Origin: Pseudomonas sp. GD04019
GTDB taxonomy: Bacteria > Pseudomonadota > Gammaproteobacteria > Pseudomonadales > Pseudomonadaceae
DNA length: 64,000 bases
Direction of reading: 5' to 3'
Assembly (NCBI RefSeq): GCF_029837695.1
Contig: NZ_JAOEEA010000002.1
Coordinates: 62,001-126,000, forward strand
Shown: in pieces, positions 35,441 through 43,481 of the stretch
Layout of the letters: each line of letters begins with the position of its first letter
How positions within the stretch are numbered: the stretch's first letter is position 1
Made by a program: the position numbers and the translations under genes
The notes under the pieces: generated by a model
Database searches by the model: none
The model's input: only the letters and a program-made list of their open reading frames with translations
What the model was told of the DNA's origin: nothing

Positions 35441-35468
35441 TTGGTCATGCTTCGCATCCCCCTATACT
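35441..35468 (+). promoter_or_regulatory. Candidate sigma-70 promoter of the second DUF1631 gene
   Basis: TTGGTC (35441-35446) and TATACT (35463-35468) are 16 bases apart, about 100 bases before the ATG at 35569. The 306-base gap 35263-35568 holds nothing else I can support; the frame of DUF1631 is open from a TTG at 35479, so a longer start is not excluded. Confidence 0.5.
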
Positions 35469-35568
35469 CAGGCTGGCATTGAAGTTTGACGCCATGCCTT
35501 TGACGTTACGGATGACCTCAGCTGATCGTATGCAGGCAGGTTTTGAAAGCAGCCTGCGGGAGACTCGC

Positions 35569-37920
35569 ATGAAGACCGACGCGAAAGTGGTGCACCTGAA
35601 CAAGGTCGCCCTCGAGCAATCGCCAACTTCGCCGGCAGGAAGGCTTCCCGTGGCCCTTATTCAGGTACGCGACAAGGCAGCTCAGCAGCTGAAACAGGCC
35701 ATGCAGGCGCTGTTCGACAATGCGGACGACACGCTCTTCGAGATGGCTGACCGTGCGACCAGCAACGCCGAGCAGAATTCTTTCTTCGAGGCGATGCGTG
35801 ATCTGCGCCTGAAGCGCAAGAGCATCGAGCGCGGCTTCCTGCAGAAAGTCTTCGAGAGCTTCGCCACTCTGAATCAGTACGAGATTGGCAAGGCGCCAGT
35901 GCTCGATAGCGTTTCTTCCGATGCCCTCAGCCTGGTGCACAACGACACCCTGGAAGAGAACGTGGCGCTCGACGCCATGGTCTCCCGTGTCATGCATCGG
36001 GATGGCGTTGCGCTGGGGCACCTGACTACACGTCTCAACGCGGTGATCAGCAAGAAGCTCGATGACAAATCCAATCCCCTAGGGCCACGCATGCTCTGCG
36101 AGCAGTTTCTCGGCTCCTGCGAAGGTCTGGGAGTGGAGATCCGCGTCAAGCTGATCATCCTCAAGCTGTTCGAAAAATACGTACTGGGCGATCTCGATCA
36201 GCTGTTCGCCGACGCCAACCAGCAACTGGTCGAGGCCGGTGTACTGCCTGAACTGAAATCCGCTCCGCCGGCCCGCCGCCAGCCGGGCCGACCGGCGCAA
36301 GCCGGCGGCCGCGCGCAGCGCGACGAAGCCGTAGGAGCGCAGGGTTCCGCGGCGGCGGGTGGCTACGGCGACGAAAACGTGCAAGAGGTCTTCGGCGCGC
36401 TGCAGGAGCTGCTGTCCCAGGTGCGTGGCACCAGCGCCTTGCCGCGCCGGGAGATCCCGAGCGATGCGGTGCCGATCTCCAGCAACGACCTGATGCGCCT
36501 GCTCTCGCACATGCAGCAGCATTTCCCGGTCGGTGGTCGTCAGGTCAGCGATGACTACGACCTGCGCAACCAGCTGGAAAGCCTGTTGTCCCGCGCCAGC
36601 GCCAAGAGTGGCAAGGCGCGCATCGTTGGTGAAGTCGACGAGGACGTGATCAACCTGGTGGCCATGCTGTTCGAGTTCATTCTCGACGACCGCACCCTGC
36701 CGGATTCGCTCAAGGCGCTGATCGGCCGTCTGCAGATTCCGATGCTCAAGGTCGCGGTGCTGGACAAGACCTTCTTCAGTCGTGGCAGTCACCCGGCCCG
36801 CCGTCTGCTCAACGAGATCGCTACTGCAGCCCTGGGCTGGAGCGCGCAGGGCGACGAGCAGCGCGATGCCCTGTACCAACGCATCGAGCAGGTGGTGCAA
36901 CGCCTGCTCAACGATTTCACCGATGATCCGGCGATCTTCTCCGACGTGCTGGCCGAGTTCCTCGCCTTCACCGGTGACGAGAAGCGTCGCAGCGAGCTGC
37001 TGGAGCAGCGCACCCGCGATGCCGAGGAAGGTCGTGCCAAGGCCGAGTTGGCTCGTCAGCAGGTGGAGCAGGCTCTGAACTCGCGTCTGCTCGGCAAGAC
37101 CCTGCCGGAAGTGGTGGTGCGCCTGCTGCAGGAGGGCTGGAGCAAGGTACTGCAGCTGACCTGCCTGAAGCACGGCGCCGAGTCCGCCGAGTGGGACGCT
37201 GCGCTGACGGTGATGGACGACTTGGTGTGGAGCGTCGAGCCCCACGAGTCCCCGGAAGATCGCCTGCGCCTGCTGGAGCTGGTGCCGAGCCTGCTCAAGT
37301 CGCTGCGTGATGGCCTGTCCAGTGCCGCCATCGATCCGTTCATCACCAGCGAATTCTTCAGCAAGCTGGAGGCTGTGCATGTCCAGGCCTTCCAGCGCTT
37401 CAAGCGCGAAACCGTCGAGCCAGAGGCTGTTCCGGCTCCGGTCACGGTCGAGTCCGAGGAGGGCGTCGAGGCGTCTGCCGAAGTCGTGGTCGAGCTGGGC
37501 GCCGGTCCTTTGCTGGAGCTGCCGCCGCTGGAGCCTGAAGTCGATGCGCCAGCCATGGTCGAGGTGGTCGAGGAAATCGTCCTGCTGGCGCCGGGCGAGA
37601 GCCGCCCGCAGGAGCCCGAGGCCAGCCTGCCGGATGACGATGAGGCGTTGGAGAAGGTGGACAGCCTGCGCGTCGGCAGCTGGGTGGAAATCCAGGAGGA
37701 CGAGGAGCACAAGCTGCGCGGCAAGCTGGCGGCCATCATCAAGCCCACCGGCAAGTTCATCTTCGTCAACCGTACCGGCATGAAGGTGATGGAGAAGACC
37801 CGCATGGGCCTGGCCGTGGAGTTCCGCCGCGGCGCCATTCGCCTGCTCGACGACGCGTTGCTGTTCGACCGGGCGCTGGAGTCGGTGATCGGCAACCTGC
37901 GCAAGCTCAAGGGCGCCTAA
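35569..37920 (+). CDS. DUF1631 family protein, copy 2
   Basis: This 783-residue cytoplasmic protein shares with the copy at 18852-21236 the N-terminal helices (NADDTLFEMADRATSNAEQ, FFEAMRDLRLKRKSIERGF), the central LFEFILDDRTLPDSLKALIG block, and a C-terminal beta domain (RVGSWVEIQEDEEHKLRGKL, FIFVNRTGMKVMEKTRMG). Between them is a long acidic P/E/V-rich linker (about 640-725). The start at 35569 has GGGAG 7 bases upstream. Function is unknown; PilZ-like C-terminal fold and a PilZ neighbour at the other copy suggest a link to c-di-GMP or surface behaviour. The position between nadC and ampD is as I recall in P. aeruginosa. Confidence 0.85.
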   Translation: MKTDAKVVHLNKVALEQSPTSPAGRLPVALIQVRDKAAQQLKQAMQALFDNADDTLFEMADRATSNAEQNSFFEAMRDLRLKRKSIERGFLQKVFESFATLNQYEIGKAPVLDSVSSDALSLVHNDTLEENVALDAMVSRVMHRDGVALGHLTTRLNAVISKKLDDKSNPLGPRMLCEQFLGSCEGLGVEIRVKLIILKLFEKYVLGDLDQLFADANQQLVEAGVLPELKSAPPARRQPGRPAQAGGRAQRDEAVGAQGSAAAGGYGDENVQEVFGALQELLSQVRGTSALPRREIPSDAVPISSNDLMRLLSHMQQHFPVGGRQVSDDYDLRNQLESLLSRASAKSGKARIVGEVDEDVINLVAMLFEFILDDRTLPDSLKALIGRLQIPMLKVAVLDKTFFSRGSHPARRLLNEIATAALGWSAQGDEQRDALYQRIEQVVQRLLNDFTDDPAIFSDVLAEFLAFTGDEKRRSELLEQRTRDAEEGRAKAELARQQVEQALNSRLLGKTLPEVVVRLLQEGWSKVLQLTCLKHGAESAEWDAALTVMDDLVWSVEPHESPEDRLRLLELVPSLLKSLRDGLSSAAIDPFITSEFFSKLEAVHVQAFQRFKRETVEPEAVPAPVTVESEEGVEASAEVVVELGAGPLLELPPLEPEVDAPAMVEVVEEIVLLAPGESRPQEPEASLPDDDEALEKVDSLRVGSWVEIQEDEEHKLRGKLAAIIKPTGKFIFVNRTGMKVMEKTRMGLAVEFRRGAIRLLDDALLFDRALESVIGNLRKLKGA

Positions 37921-37938
37921 GCGCCACCGGCTAGATGA

Positions 37939-37965
37939 AACGCCCGGCTCTGTGCCGGGCGTTTT
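37939..37965 (+). terminator. Terminator between DUF1631 copy 2 and ampD
   Basis: Perfect stem aacgcccggc / gccgggcgtt (37939-37948, 37954-37963) with loop tctgt, followed by tt. It starts 18 bases after the DUF1631 stop. Confidence 0.85.
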
Positions 37966-38012
37966 CGTTGGTGCAGTCTGCTAGAGTGGCGCCAGTCTTC
38001 AAGGAGCCTGCA

Positions 38013-38576
38013 ATGCGGCTGGACCCTGCCAGCGGCTGGTGTGACGGAGCCCGTCACTGCCCCTCGCCGAACTTCAACGAGCGCCCGCAGGGAGAGGTTT
38101 CCCTGCTGGTGATCCACAACATCAGCCTGCCGCCGGGCCAGTTCGGTACCGGCAAGGTGCAGCAGTTCTTCCAGAACCAACTGCCGGTCGACGAGCACCC
38201 CTACTTCGCCGGCATCGCCCATCTGACGGTGTCCGCGCACTTCCTGATCGAACGTGATGGTGCCGTTACCCAGTTCGTCTCCTGTGGGCAGCGGGCCTGG
38301 CATGCCGGCGTGTCGCGCTTCGAGGAGCGGGAGAACTGCAACGATTTTTCCATTGGCATCGAGCTGGAGGGCACCGACGAGTTGCCCTTCAGCGATACCC
38401 AGTACCAGGCTCTGGTGGCCCTGACGAGAGAGCTGCTGCGCGCCTATCCTGAGTTGAACGTCGAGCGCATCCGTGGCCATAGCGACATCGCGCCGGGGCG
38501 CAAGACCGACCCGGGGCCCTATTTCGACTGGGCACGCCTGCGTGCGGCCCTGCAGACCGAGGAGAGCGGTAAATGA
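38013..38576 (+). CDS. ampD: 1,6-anhydro-N-acetylmuramyl-L-alanine amidase AmpD
   Basis: This 187-residue zinc amidase recycles cell-wall muropeptides in the cytoplasm; its loss derepresses ampC beta-lactamase. Zinc ligands are visible in LLVIHNISLPPG (His), and RIRGHSDIAPGRKTDPGPYF (His and Asp). SAHFLIERDGAVTQFV and RAWHAGVS are typical. ATG at 38013 has AAGGAG upstream; the longer frame is not needed. It overlaps ampE by 4 bases. Confidence 0.96.
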   Translation: MRLDPASGWCDGARHCPSPNFNERPQGEVSLLVIHNISLPPGQFGTGKVQQFFQNQLPVDEHPYFAGIAHLTVSAHFLIERDGAVTQFVSCGQRAWHAGVSRFEERENCNDFSIGIELEGTDELPFSDTQYQALVALTRELLRAYPELNVERIRGHSDIAPGRKTDPGPYFDWARLRAALQTEESGK

Positions 38577-39391
38577 ATTTTCTGGTGCTGCTGCTGGTGC
38601 TCTGGGTGGAGAAGTTTTCCTCCGGGCGCCGCCGTATCCAGCAGGATGGCCCCTGGTTGCAATGGTTGGCGCGTAGCGAGGGGCCTTCGCCATGGCAAAC
38701 CCTGTTGCTGACGGTGTTGCTGCCGTTGGCGTTGCTGGGCCTGTTGCTGCTGGCGCTCGAGCCATTGGCCTATGGCTGGCTGGCGCTGCCGGTGCACTTG
38801 CTGGTGCTGGTTTACAGCCTCGGGCGTGGCGATGTGCTGGCGGCGCTGGGGCCGTTCCGCGATGCCTGGCGTCGTGGCGACGACCAGGCCGCGCTGCATG
38901 TGGCCGAGCGCGATCTGGGCGTGGCCGCCGATGGCGAGGCCGAGTTGCTCGAGCGGGTGCAGGACTACGAGCTGTGGCAGGCCTATCAGGGCTTCTTCGC
39001 GGTGATCTTCTGGTACGCGCTGCTCGGTCCGCTGCCGGCCCTGGGCTACAGATTGCTGGCGTTGAGCGCCGAACATGCCAGCCCTGCTGTCGCCGAACGG
39101 GCGGCGCAGTTGCGCCATGCCATGGACTGGCTGCCGGTACGGGTGCTGGCCGCCAGCTTTGGCCTGGTGGGCAACTTTGCCGCGGTCAGTCGCGCCGTAT
39201 TGCACGATCTGCTGGCATGGGAGCTACCGGCCGCGCGACTGGTGGCCCATGCCGGACGCGCCGCCAGCGAGCTGGCCGAACCGCAGGCGGGAGAGCAGGG
39301 CGCCAGCAGCCTGGACGAGCTGTGGCAGCTGCTGATCCGTGCCGCGGTGTTGTGGTATGCCGCCTTCGCTGTGTGGATCCTGCTGCTGTAA
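38573..39391 (+). CDS. ampE: Regulatory signalling modulator protein AmpE
   Basis: This 272-residue inner-membrane protein has about four to five helices (LLLTVLLPLALLGLLLLALE; PALGYRLLALSAE region; LIRAAVLWYAAFAVWILLL) and the family N-terminus MNFLVLLLVLWVEKFS. It is the partner of ampD in the same operon (4-base overlap). The family is linked to beta-lactamase signalling though its biochemical role is unclear. Length is close to that of the P. aeruginosa homologue. Confidence 0.93.
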   Translation: MNFLVLLLVLWVEKFSSGRRRIQQDGPWLQWLARSEGPSPWQTLLLTVLLPLALLGLLLLALEPLAYGWLALPVHLLVLVYSLGRGDVLAALGPFRDAWRRGDDQAALHVAERDLGVAADGEAELLERVQDYELWQAYQGFFAVIFWYALLGPLPALGYRLLALSAEHASPAVAERAAQLRHAMDWLPVRVLAASFGLVGNFAAVSRAVLHDLLAWELPAARLVAHAGRAASELAEPQAGEQGASSLDELWQLLIRAAVLWYAAFAVWILLL

Positions 39392-39399
39392 GTCAGCTT

Positions 39400-40293
39400 C
39401 TACTCCGGCCAGAGCCAGGCGGCGCCGCGCACGCCGCTGGAGTCACCGTGGCGGGCCTGCACCAGGCGGGTGTTGACCCGGTCCGAGAACACATGGCGCA
39501 CCAGCAGACGTGGTACCTCCCGGTACAGCGCCGGCATGTTCGACAGGCCGCCGCCCAGCACGATCACCTCCGGATCGATGACGTTGATCACCGAGGCCAG
39601 CGCCCGCGCCAATTGCTCGCAGTAGCGTTGCAGCGCCACGACGGCAGGCGCCTCGCCACGCTGTGCCGCCTCGGCCAGTTGCGTGGCGCCCAGTCCCAGG
39701 TCGCTGCGGGCGGCCCAACCGGGGCCGCTGAGAAAGGTCTCGATGCAGTCTTCCAGGCCGCAGTAGCAGCGCCGCGCCGGGCCGTCTTCCGCGTTGCGCC
39801 AGGGCAGGGCGTTGTGGCCCCACTCGCCGGCTATGGCATTCGGACCGCTCAACAGGCGGCCGTGGATGACGATGCCGCCGCCCACGCCGGTACCGAGGAT
39901 GACCCCGAACACGCTTGCCGCGCCGGCCCCTGCGCCGTCCGTGGCTTCGGACAGGGCGAAGCAGTCGGCATCGTTGGCCAGACGGACCGGGCGCTGCAGC
40001 AGGTGCTCCAGGTCCCCTTGCAGGTCCTCGCCGATCAGGCAGACGGAGTTGGCGTTCTTGATGCGGCCGTGGTCTGGCGAGCGGGTGCCGGGGATGCCGA
40101 CACCGACGCTGCCGCTATCTCCCAGTTGCCGCTCGGCTTCGCTCACCAGCTGCACTATGGTGTGTAGAGTGGCTTGGTAATCGCCCTGCGGGGTAGGCAG
40201 GCGCTGCCGCAACCGCTCGTCGGAACCTTCGAGGGCGATAATTTCCGTCTTAGTACCATCCAGATCAATGCCGAGGCGAAAAGGTGTGCGCAT
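39400..40293 (-). CDS. ROK family sugar kinase (fructokinase Mak-like)
   Basis: This 297-residue ATP-dependent sugar kinase of the ROK family has the phosphate-binding segment LGIDLDGTKTEIIAL (usual form IDLGGTKTE), catalytic Asp in NDADCFALSEA, the sugar-binding GEWGHN and the zinc motif CYCGLEDCIETFLSGPG with three cysteines. It most resembles E. coli Mak, a mannofructokinase. The G-to-D change in the first motif (IDLDGTK) is unusual. It converges with ampE; the stop codons are 8 bases apart. Confidence 0.88.
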   Translation of the reverse strand: MRTPFRLGIDLDGTKTEIIALEGSDERLRQRLPTPQGDYQATLHTIVQLVSEAERQLGDSGSVGVGIPGTRSPDHGRIKNANSVCLIGEDLQGDLEHLLQRPVRLANDADCFALSEATDGAGAGAASVFGVILGTGVGGGIVIHGRLLSGPNAIAGEWGHNALPWRNAEDGPARRCYCGLEDCIETFLSGPGWAARSDLGLGATQLAEAAQRGEAPAVVALQRYCEQLARALASVINVIDPEVIVLGGGLSNMPALYREVPRLLVRHVFSDRVNTRLVQARHGDSSGVRGAAWLWPE

Positions 40294-40468
40294 TCTTAAC
40301 CTTAAGTTACAGAGGCAAAGGCCGATATCCGGTATACAGGCTGTGGGGGCACTGTGCCTGGCAAATGGCCACTCCCGCTAGAATTTCAGAAATACCGCTA
40401 CCTTGCCGTTCAATAGATCAGCCCGCTCCCGGCTGGCAAAAAACAATAATGGCAACAGGAGACGTCTA

Positions 40469-42499
40469 GTGAATAGCGTGTTGTACCCTGCCATCGCTCT
40501 GATGAACCGTATGAGCTTCGGCATGAAGTTCAGCCTGATCAGCGTGCTGTTCTTCCTGCCCATGCTGGTCACCAACTACTTCCTGGTACGCGAGTCCTAC
40601 GACGCCTTCGTCGATACGCGCACCGAGCTGCAGAGCCTTGCGCTGCTCAAGCAGAGCATGAAGATGCGCCAGGACCTGGAACGTCTCAACGACCTTTACG
40701 AGATCAATGCCGTCCTCGGTCAGTCCGGTGAAGCGGACAAGCTGACCGCGTTGATCGGCCCGCTGGAAACCGGCGTCAGCGAGATGCTCGGTGCGCTCGA
40801 GTCGCCCAGTGATGACGCGCAGAAGATCGAGGAGTTCAACGCCCAGCGCGATGCCATCAAGTCGGCCATGGATGCGGTGGCCGCCGAGTCTTCCCTGCGC
40901 AGCAAGGCCGGCCTGGTGGTCAAGGCGCTGGACAACTCCGAGGTGTTCATCAAGTTCGTCGCCAGCCAGTCCGGTCTCAGCCAGGACAGCGAGCTGACGG
41001 TGCGACAGATGACCGAGCTGATGACCACGTCCAGCCCGCCCGTGACCGAGGCCCTGAGCAAGGGCCGCGCCCTGGGCTCCTATTCCCTCGGCCAGGGCAT
41101 CCTCGGCTCTTCCGACAGCACCAAGCTCGACGAGCTGCTGCTGGAGCTGGAGAAGCTGCACGCCGAGTACGGCTTCAAGCTGCAGAGCGCGCTGGATGGC
41201 AACGCTCACGCCAAGCGCGAGCTGGGGGACAAGGCCGAGGCCAGCCGCAACAGCCTGACCGAGATCAGCGCCGTGCTGGAAGAGCAGCTGCTCATGGCCG
41301 ACAGCCTGGACGCGCCCTGGCAGGGCTTCTTCGACCAGCTCAGCGCGGCCATCGACAAGACCTACGCGCTGAACGATTCGGTGCTCGACTTCCTCGACAA
41401 GGAGCTGAGCCAGCGCCTGGAGCAGAAGCGTACCCAGATGGTCCTGCTGGTCGTGGCCCTGGTGGTGCTGTTCCTCGCCATCGGCTACCTGTACGGCGGC
41501 TTCTACGTGTCCACCCGCAGCACCCTCAAGGGCTTCGGCAAGACCCTCGGCCAGGTCGCCGCTGGCGACATGACCGTGCGCGTCAACGTCAAGAGCAAGG
41601 ATGAGCTGGGCGAGCTGGGCCAGGTGTTCAACGGCACCGTGGCGAAGATCCGCGACCTGATCGAGCTGGTCGGCCAGACCGTCACCGAGGTGGAGCGCCA
41701 GGCCGATCGCGTCGAGCTGGTCTCCGGCCAGAGCAGCCAGGCGGTGTCCGCCCAGCGCGGGCAGATCGAGCAGGTGGCCACGGCGATGAACCAGATGTCC
41801 GCCACGGCCCAGGAGGTGGCGCGCAGCGCCGCCGCCGCGGTGGGCAGCGCGCAGAGCGTCAACGACGAGACCGTCAGCGGTCGCGCCATGGTCGAGTCGC
41901 AGGTCGGCAGCATCCAGCGTCTGGCCAGCGAGATCGACCAGTCGGTGACCGTGATCAACCAGCTGGCGGCCGACAGCGCCTCGATCAGCCAGGTGCTGGA
42001 CGTGATCAAGGGCATCGCCGGGCAGACCAACCTGCTGGCGCTCAACGCGGCCATCGAGGCGGCGCGGGCTGGCGAGCAGGGCCGCGGTTTCGCCGTGGTG
42101 GCCGACGAGGTGCGCAACCTGGCCAAGCGTACCCACCAGTCCACCGAGGAGATCGAGCAGATGATCGGTCGCCTGCAGAGCGGCGTGGGGGCTACGGTGA
42201 CCGCCATGAACGGCAGCCACCAGATGGTGGAAAGCACCGTCAACCAGTCGGCCCAGGTGCAGCACGCGCTGGAAAATATCCTCGGTGCGGTCGGCATGAT
42301 CGTCGACCAGAACCAGCAGATCGCCGCTGCCGCCGAGCAGCAGACCGCCGTGGCCCACGATATCGACATGAACATCGTCGAGATCAACCAGGCCGGCGAG
42401 CGCACTGCCGAGGGCGCCGTCGAGACCGAGCAGGCCAGCCGCGCGCTGTCCGATCAGGTGGCGCGGCTGAAGGAGCTGATCGGCGCCTTCCGCGTCTGA
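40469..42499 (+). CDS. Methyl-accepting chemotaxis protein
   Basis: This 676-residue chemoreceptor has a membrane helix near residue 20 ([20 protein letters not shown]), a periplasmic helical ligand domain (about 40-315), a second helix ([20 protein letters not shown]), a HAMP domain (about 350-405) and the signalling coiled coil whose tip is [21 protein letters not shown] chose GTG at 40469, with AGGAGA 6 bases upstream, giving a normal short N-terminus. No C-terminal CheR-binding pentapeptide is seen; the protein ends [10 protein letters not shown]. The ligand is unknown. Its placement after ampDE matches P. aeruginosa as I recall. Confidence 0.93.
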   Translation: MNSVLYPAIALMNRMSFGMKFSLISVLFFLPMLVTNYFLVRESYDAFVDTRTELQSLALLKQSMKMRQDLERLNDLYEINAVLGQSGEADKLTALIGPLETGVSEMLGALESPSDDAQKIEEFNAQRDAIKSAMDAVAAESSLRSKAGLVVKALDNSEVFIKFVASQSGLSQDSELTVRQMTELMTTSSPPVTEALSKGRALGSYSLGQGILGSSDSTKLDELLLELEKLHAEYGFKLQSALDGNAHAKRELGDKAEASRNSLTEISAVLEEQLLMADSLDAPWQGFFDQLSAAIDKTYALNDSVLDFLDKELSQRLEQKRTQMVLLVVALVVLFLAIGYLYGGFYVSTRSTLKGFGKTLGQVAAGDMTVRVNVKSKDELGELGQVFNGTVAKIRDLIELVGQTVTEVERQADRVELVSGQSSQAVSAQRGQIEQVATAMNQMSATAQEVARSAAAAVGSAQSVNDETVSGRAMVESQVGSIQRLASEIDQSVTVINQLAADSASISQVLDVIKGIAGQTNLLALNAAIEAARAGEQGRGFAVVADEVRNLAKRTHQSTEEIEQMIGRLQSGVGATVTAMNGSHQMVESTVNQSAQVQHALENILGAVGMIVDQNQQIAAAAEQQTAVAHDIDMNIVEINQAGERTAEGAVETEQASRALSDQVARLKELIGAFRV

Positions 42500-42517
42500 T
42501 CTGCCACCCCTGCAAGC

Positions 42518-42545
42518 AAGGCCCGCCAATCGGCGGGCCTTGTCG
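42518..42545 (+). terminator. Terminator of the chemoreceptor gene
   Basis: Ten-base perfect stem aaggcccgcc / ggcgggcctt with loop aatc, followed by tgtcgtt. It lies 18 bases after the stop. Confidence 0.88.
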
Positions 42546-42583
42546 TTATCGGGTGGGTGAAAGCCGCGGGCGTCTGTCTTCTC

Positions 42584-43366
42584 TCAGTTCGACCAGCCGA
42601 ACAGCTCGGCCGCGTTGCGGCTGCTGACGCGGGCCAGCTCTTCGGTCGTCACCCCGCACAGTTCGGCCAGGGCGGCGCAGATATCCGGCAGGTGCTCGGG
42701 ACTGTTGCGCACACCGGGGTACATGGCCGGGGCCATGTCCGGCGCGTCGGTTTCCAGCACTATGGCCTCCAGCGGCAGGCGCGGGATCACCTTGCGCAGG
42801 CGCAGGGCCTGGGGCCAGGTCGGCGCGCCGCCCAGCCCCAGCCTAAAGCCGAGGCGGATGTATTCGCGCGCCTCCTCGTAGCTGCCGGCGAAGGCGTGGA
42901 TCACCCCGCCCCGTGGCAGCTTGTAGCGCTTGAGCGTGGCGATGGTCGCTGCATGGGCGCGCCGGACATGCAGCAGGGCCGGCAGCTCGAACTCGGCGGC
43001 CAGGCCGAGCTGCGCCTCGAACAGCTGCTGCTGGTGCTCGCGGTCCAGACTCTCCACGTAATAGTCCAGACCGAACTCGCCCACCGCGCACAGCCGTGGC
43101 TGCCCGGCCAGGCGTTGCAGCCAATCGCGCAGCTGCTCCAGGTGCTCGGGGCGGTGCCGCTGCAGGTACACCGGGTGCAGGCCGAGGGCGGCGTACAGGC
43201 CCTCGTTGCTCTGCACCAGATCCCACAGCCGTTGCCAGTTGTCGTGGTACACGCCGAGCACCACCAGCCTCTCCACACCTGCCGAGCGGCTGCGTGCCAG
43301 CAGTTCGTCGCGGTCCGCGTCGAAGTCGGGGAAGTCGAGGTGGGTGTGGGTGTCGATCAGCTGCAT
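42584..43366 (-). CDS. TatD family metal-dependent hydrolase
   Basis: This 260-residue TIM-barrel hydrolase starts MQLIDTHTHLDFPDFD, with the HTHLD metal site, then GLHPVYL, GEFGLDYYV (metal-bridging Glu), LPALLHVRRAH and IHAFAGSYEEA, and ends with LETDAPDM carrying the last metal-ligand Asp. TatD enzymes act as DNases or other phosphoesterases/deacylases. It is transcribed convergently with the chemoreceptor and divergently from the asmA-like gene. Confidence 0.93.
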   Translation of the reverse strand: MQLIDTHTHLDFPDFDADRDELLARSRSAGVERLVVLGVYHDNWQRLWDLVQSNEGLYAALGLHPVYLQRHRPEHLEQLRDWLQRLAGQPRLCAVGEFGLDYYVESLDREHQQQLFEAQLGLAAEFELPALLHVRRAHAATIATLKRYKLPRGGVIHAFAGSYEEAREYIRLGFRLGLGGAPTWPQALRLRKVIPRLPLEAIVLETDAPDMAPAMYPGVRNSPEHLPDICAALAELCGVTTEELARVSSRNAAELFGWSN

Positions 43367-43481
43367 GGGCGGGTCCGGTTGAGGGTTCCAGCATCGGGTA
43401 TTTCACTCGAGTGCACCAGCCTGGGGAGCGTTCCCGCGTTTCGTCAGTCGAAACTGCAGTGAGCAGAATGGGAATCGAGGG

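Noticed and set aside
36079..37710. Minus-strand frame of 543 codons opposite DUF1631 copy 2
   Set aside because: Shadow of a conserved gene; no ribosome site or domain.
40466..42529. Minus-strand frame of 687 codons opposite the chemoreceptor
   Set aside because: The plus strand has complete chemoreceptor motifs and a terminator; the minus frame is a shadow.
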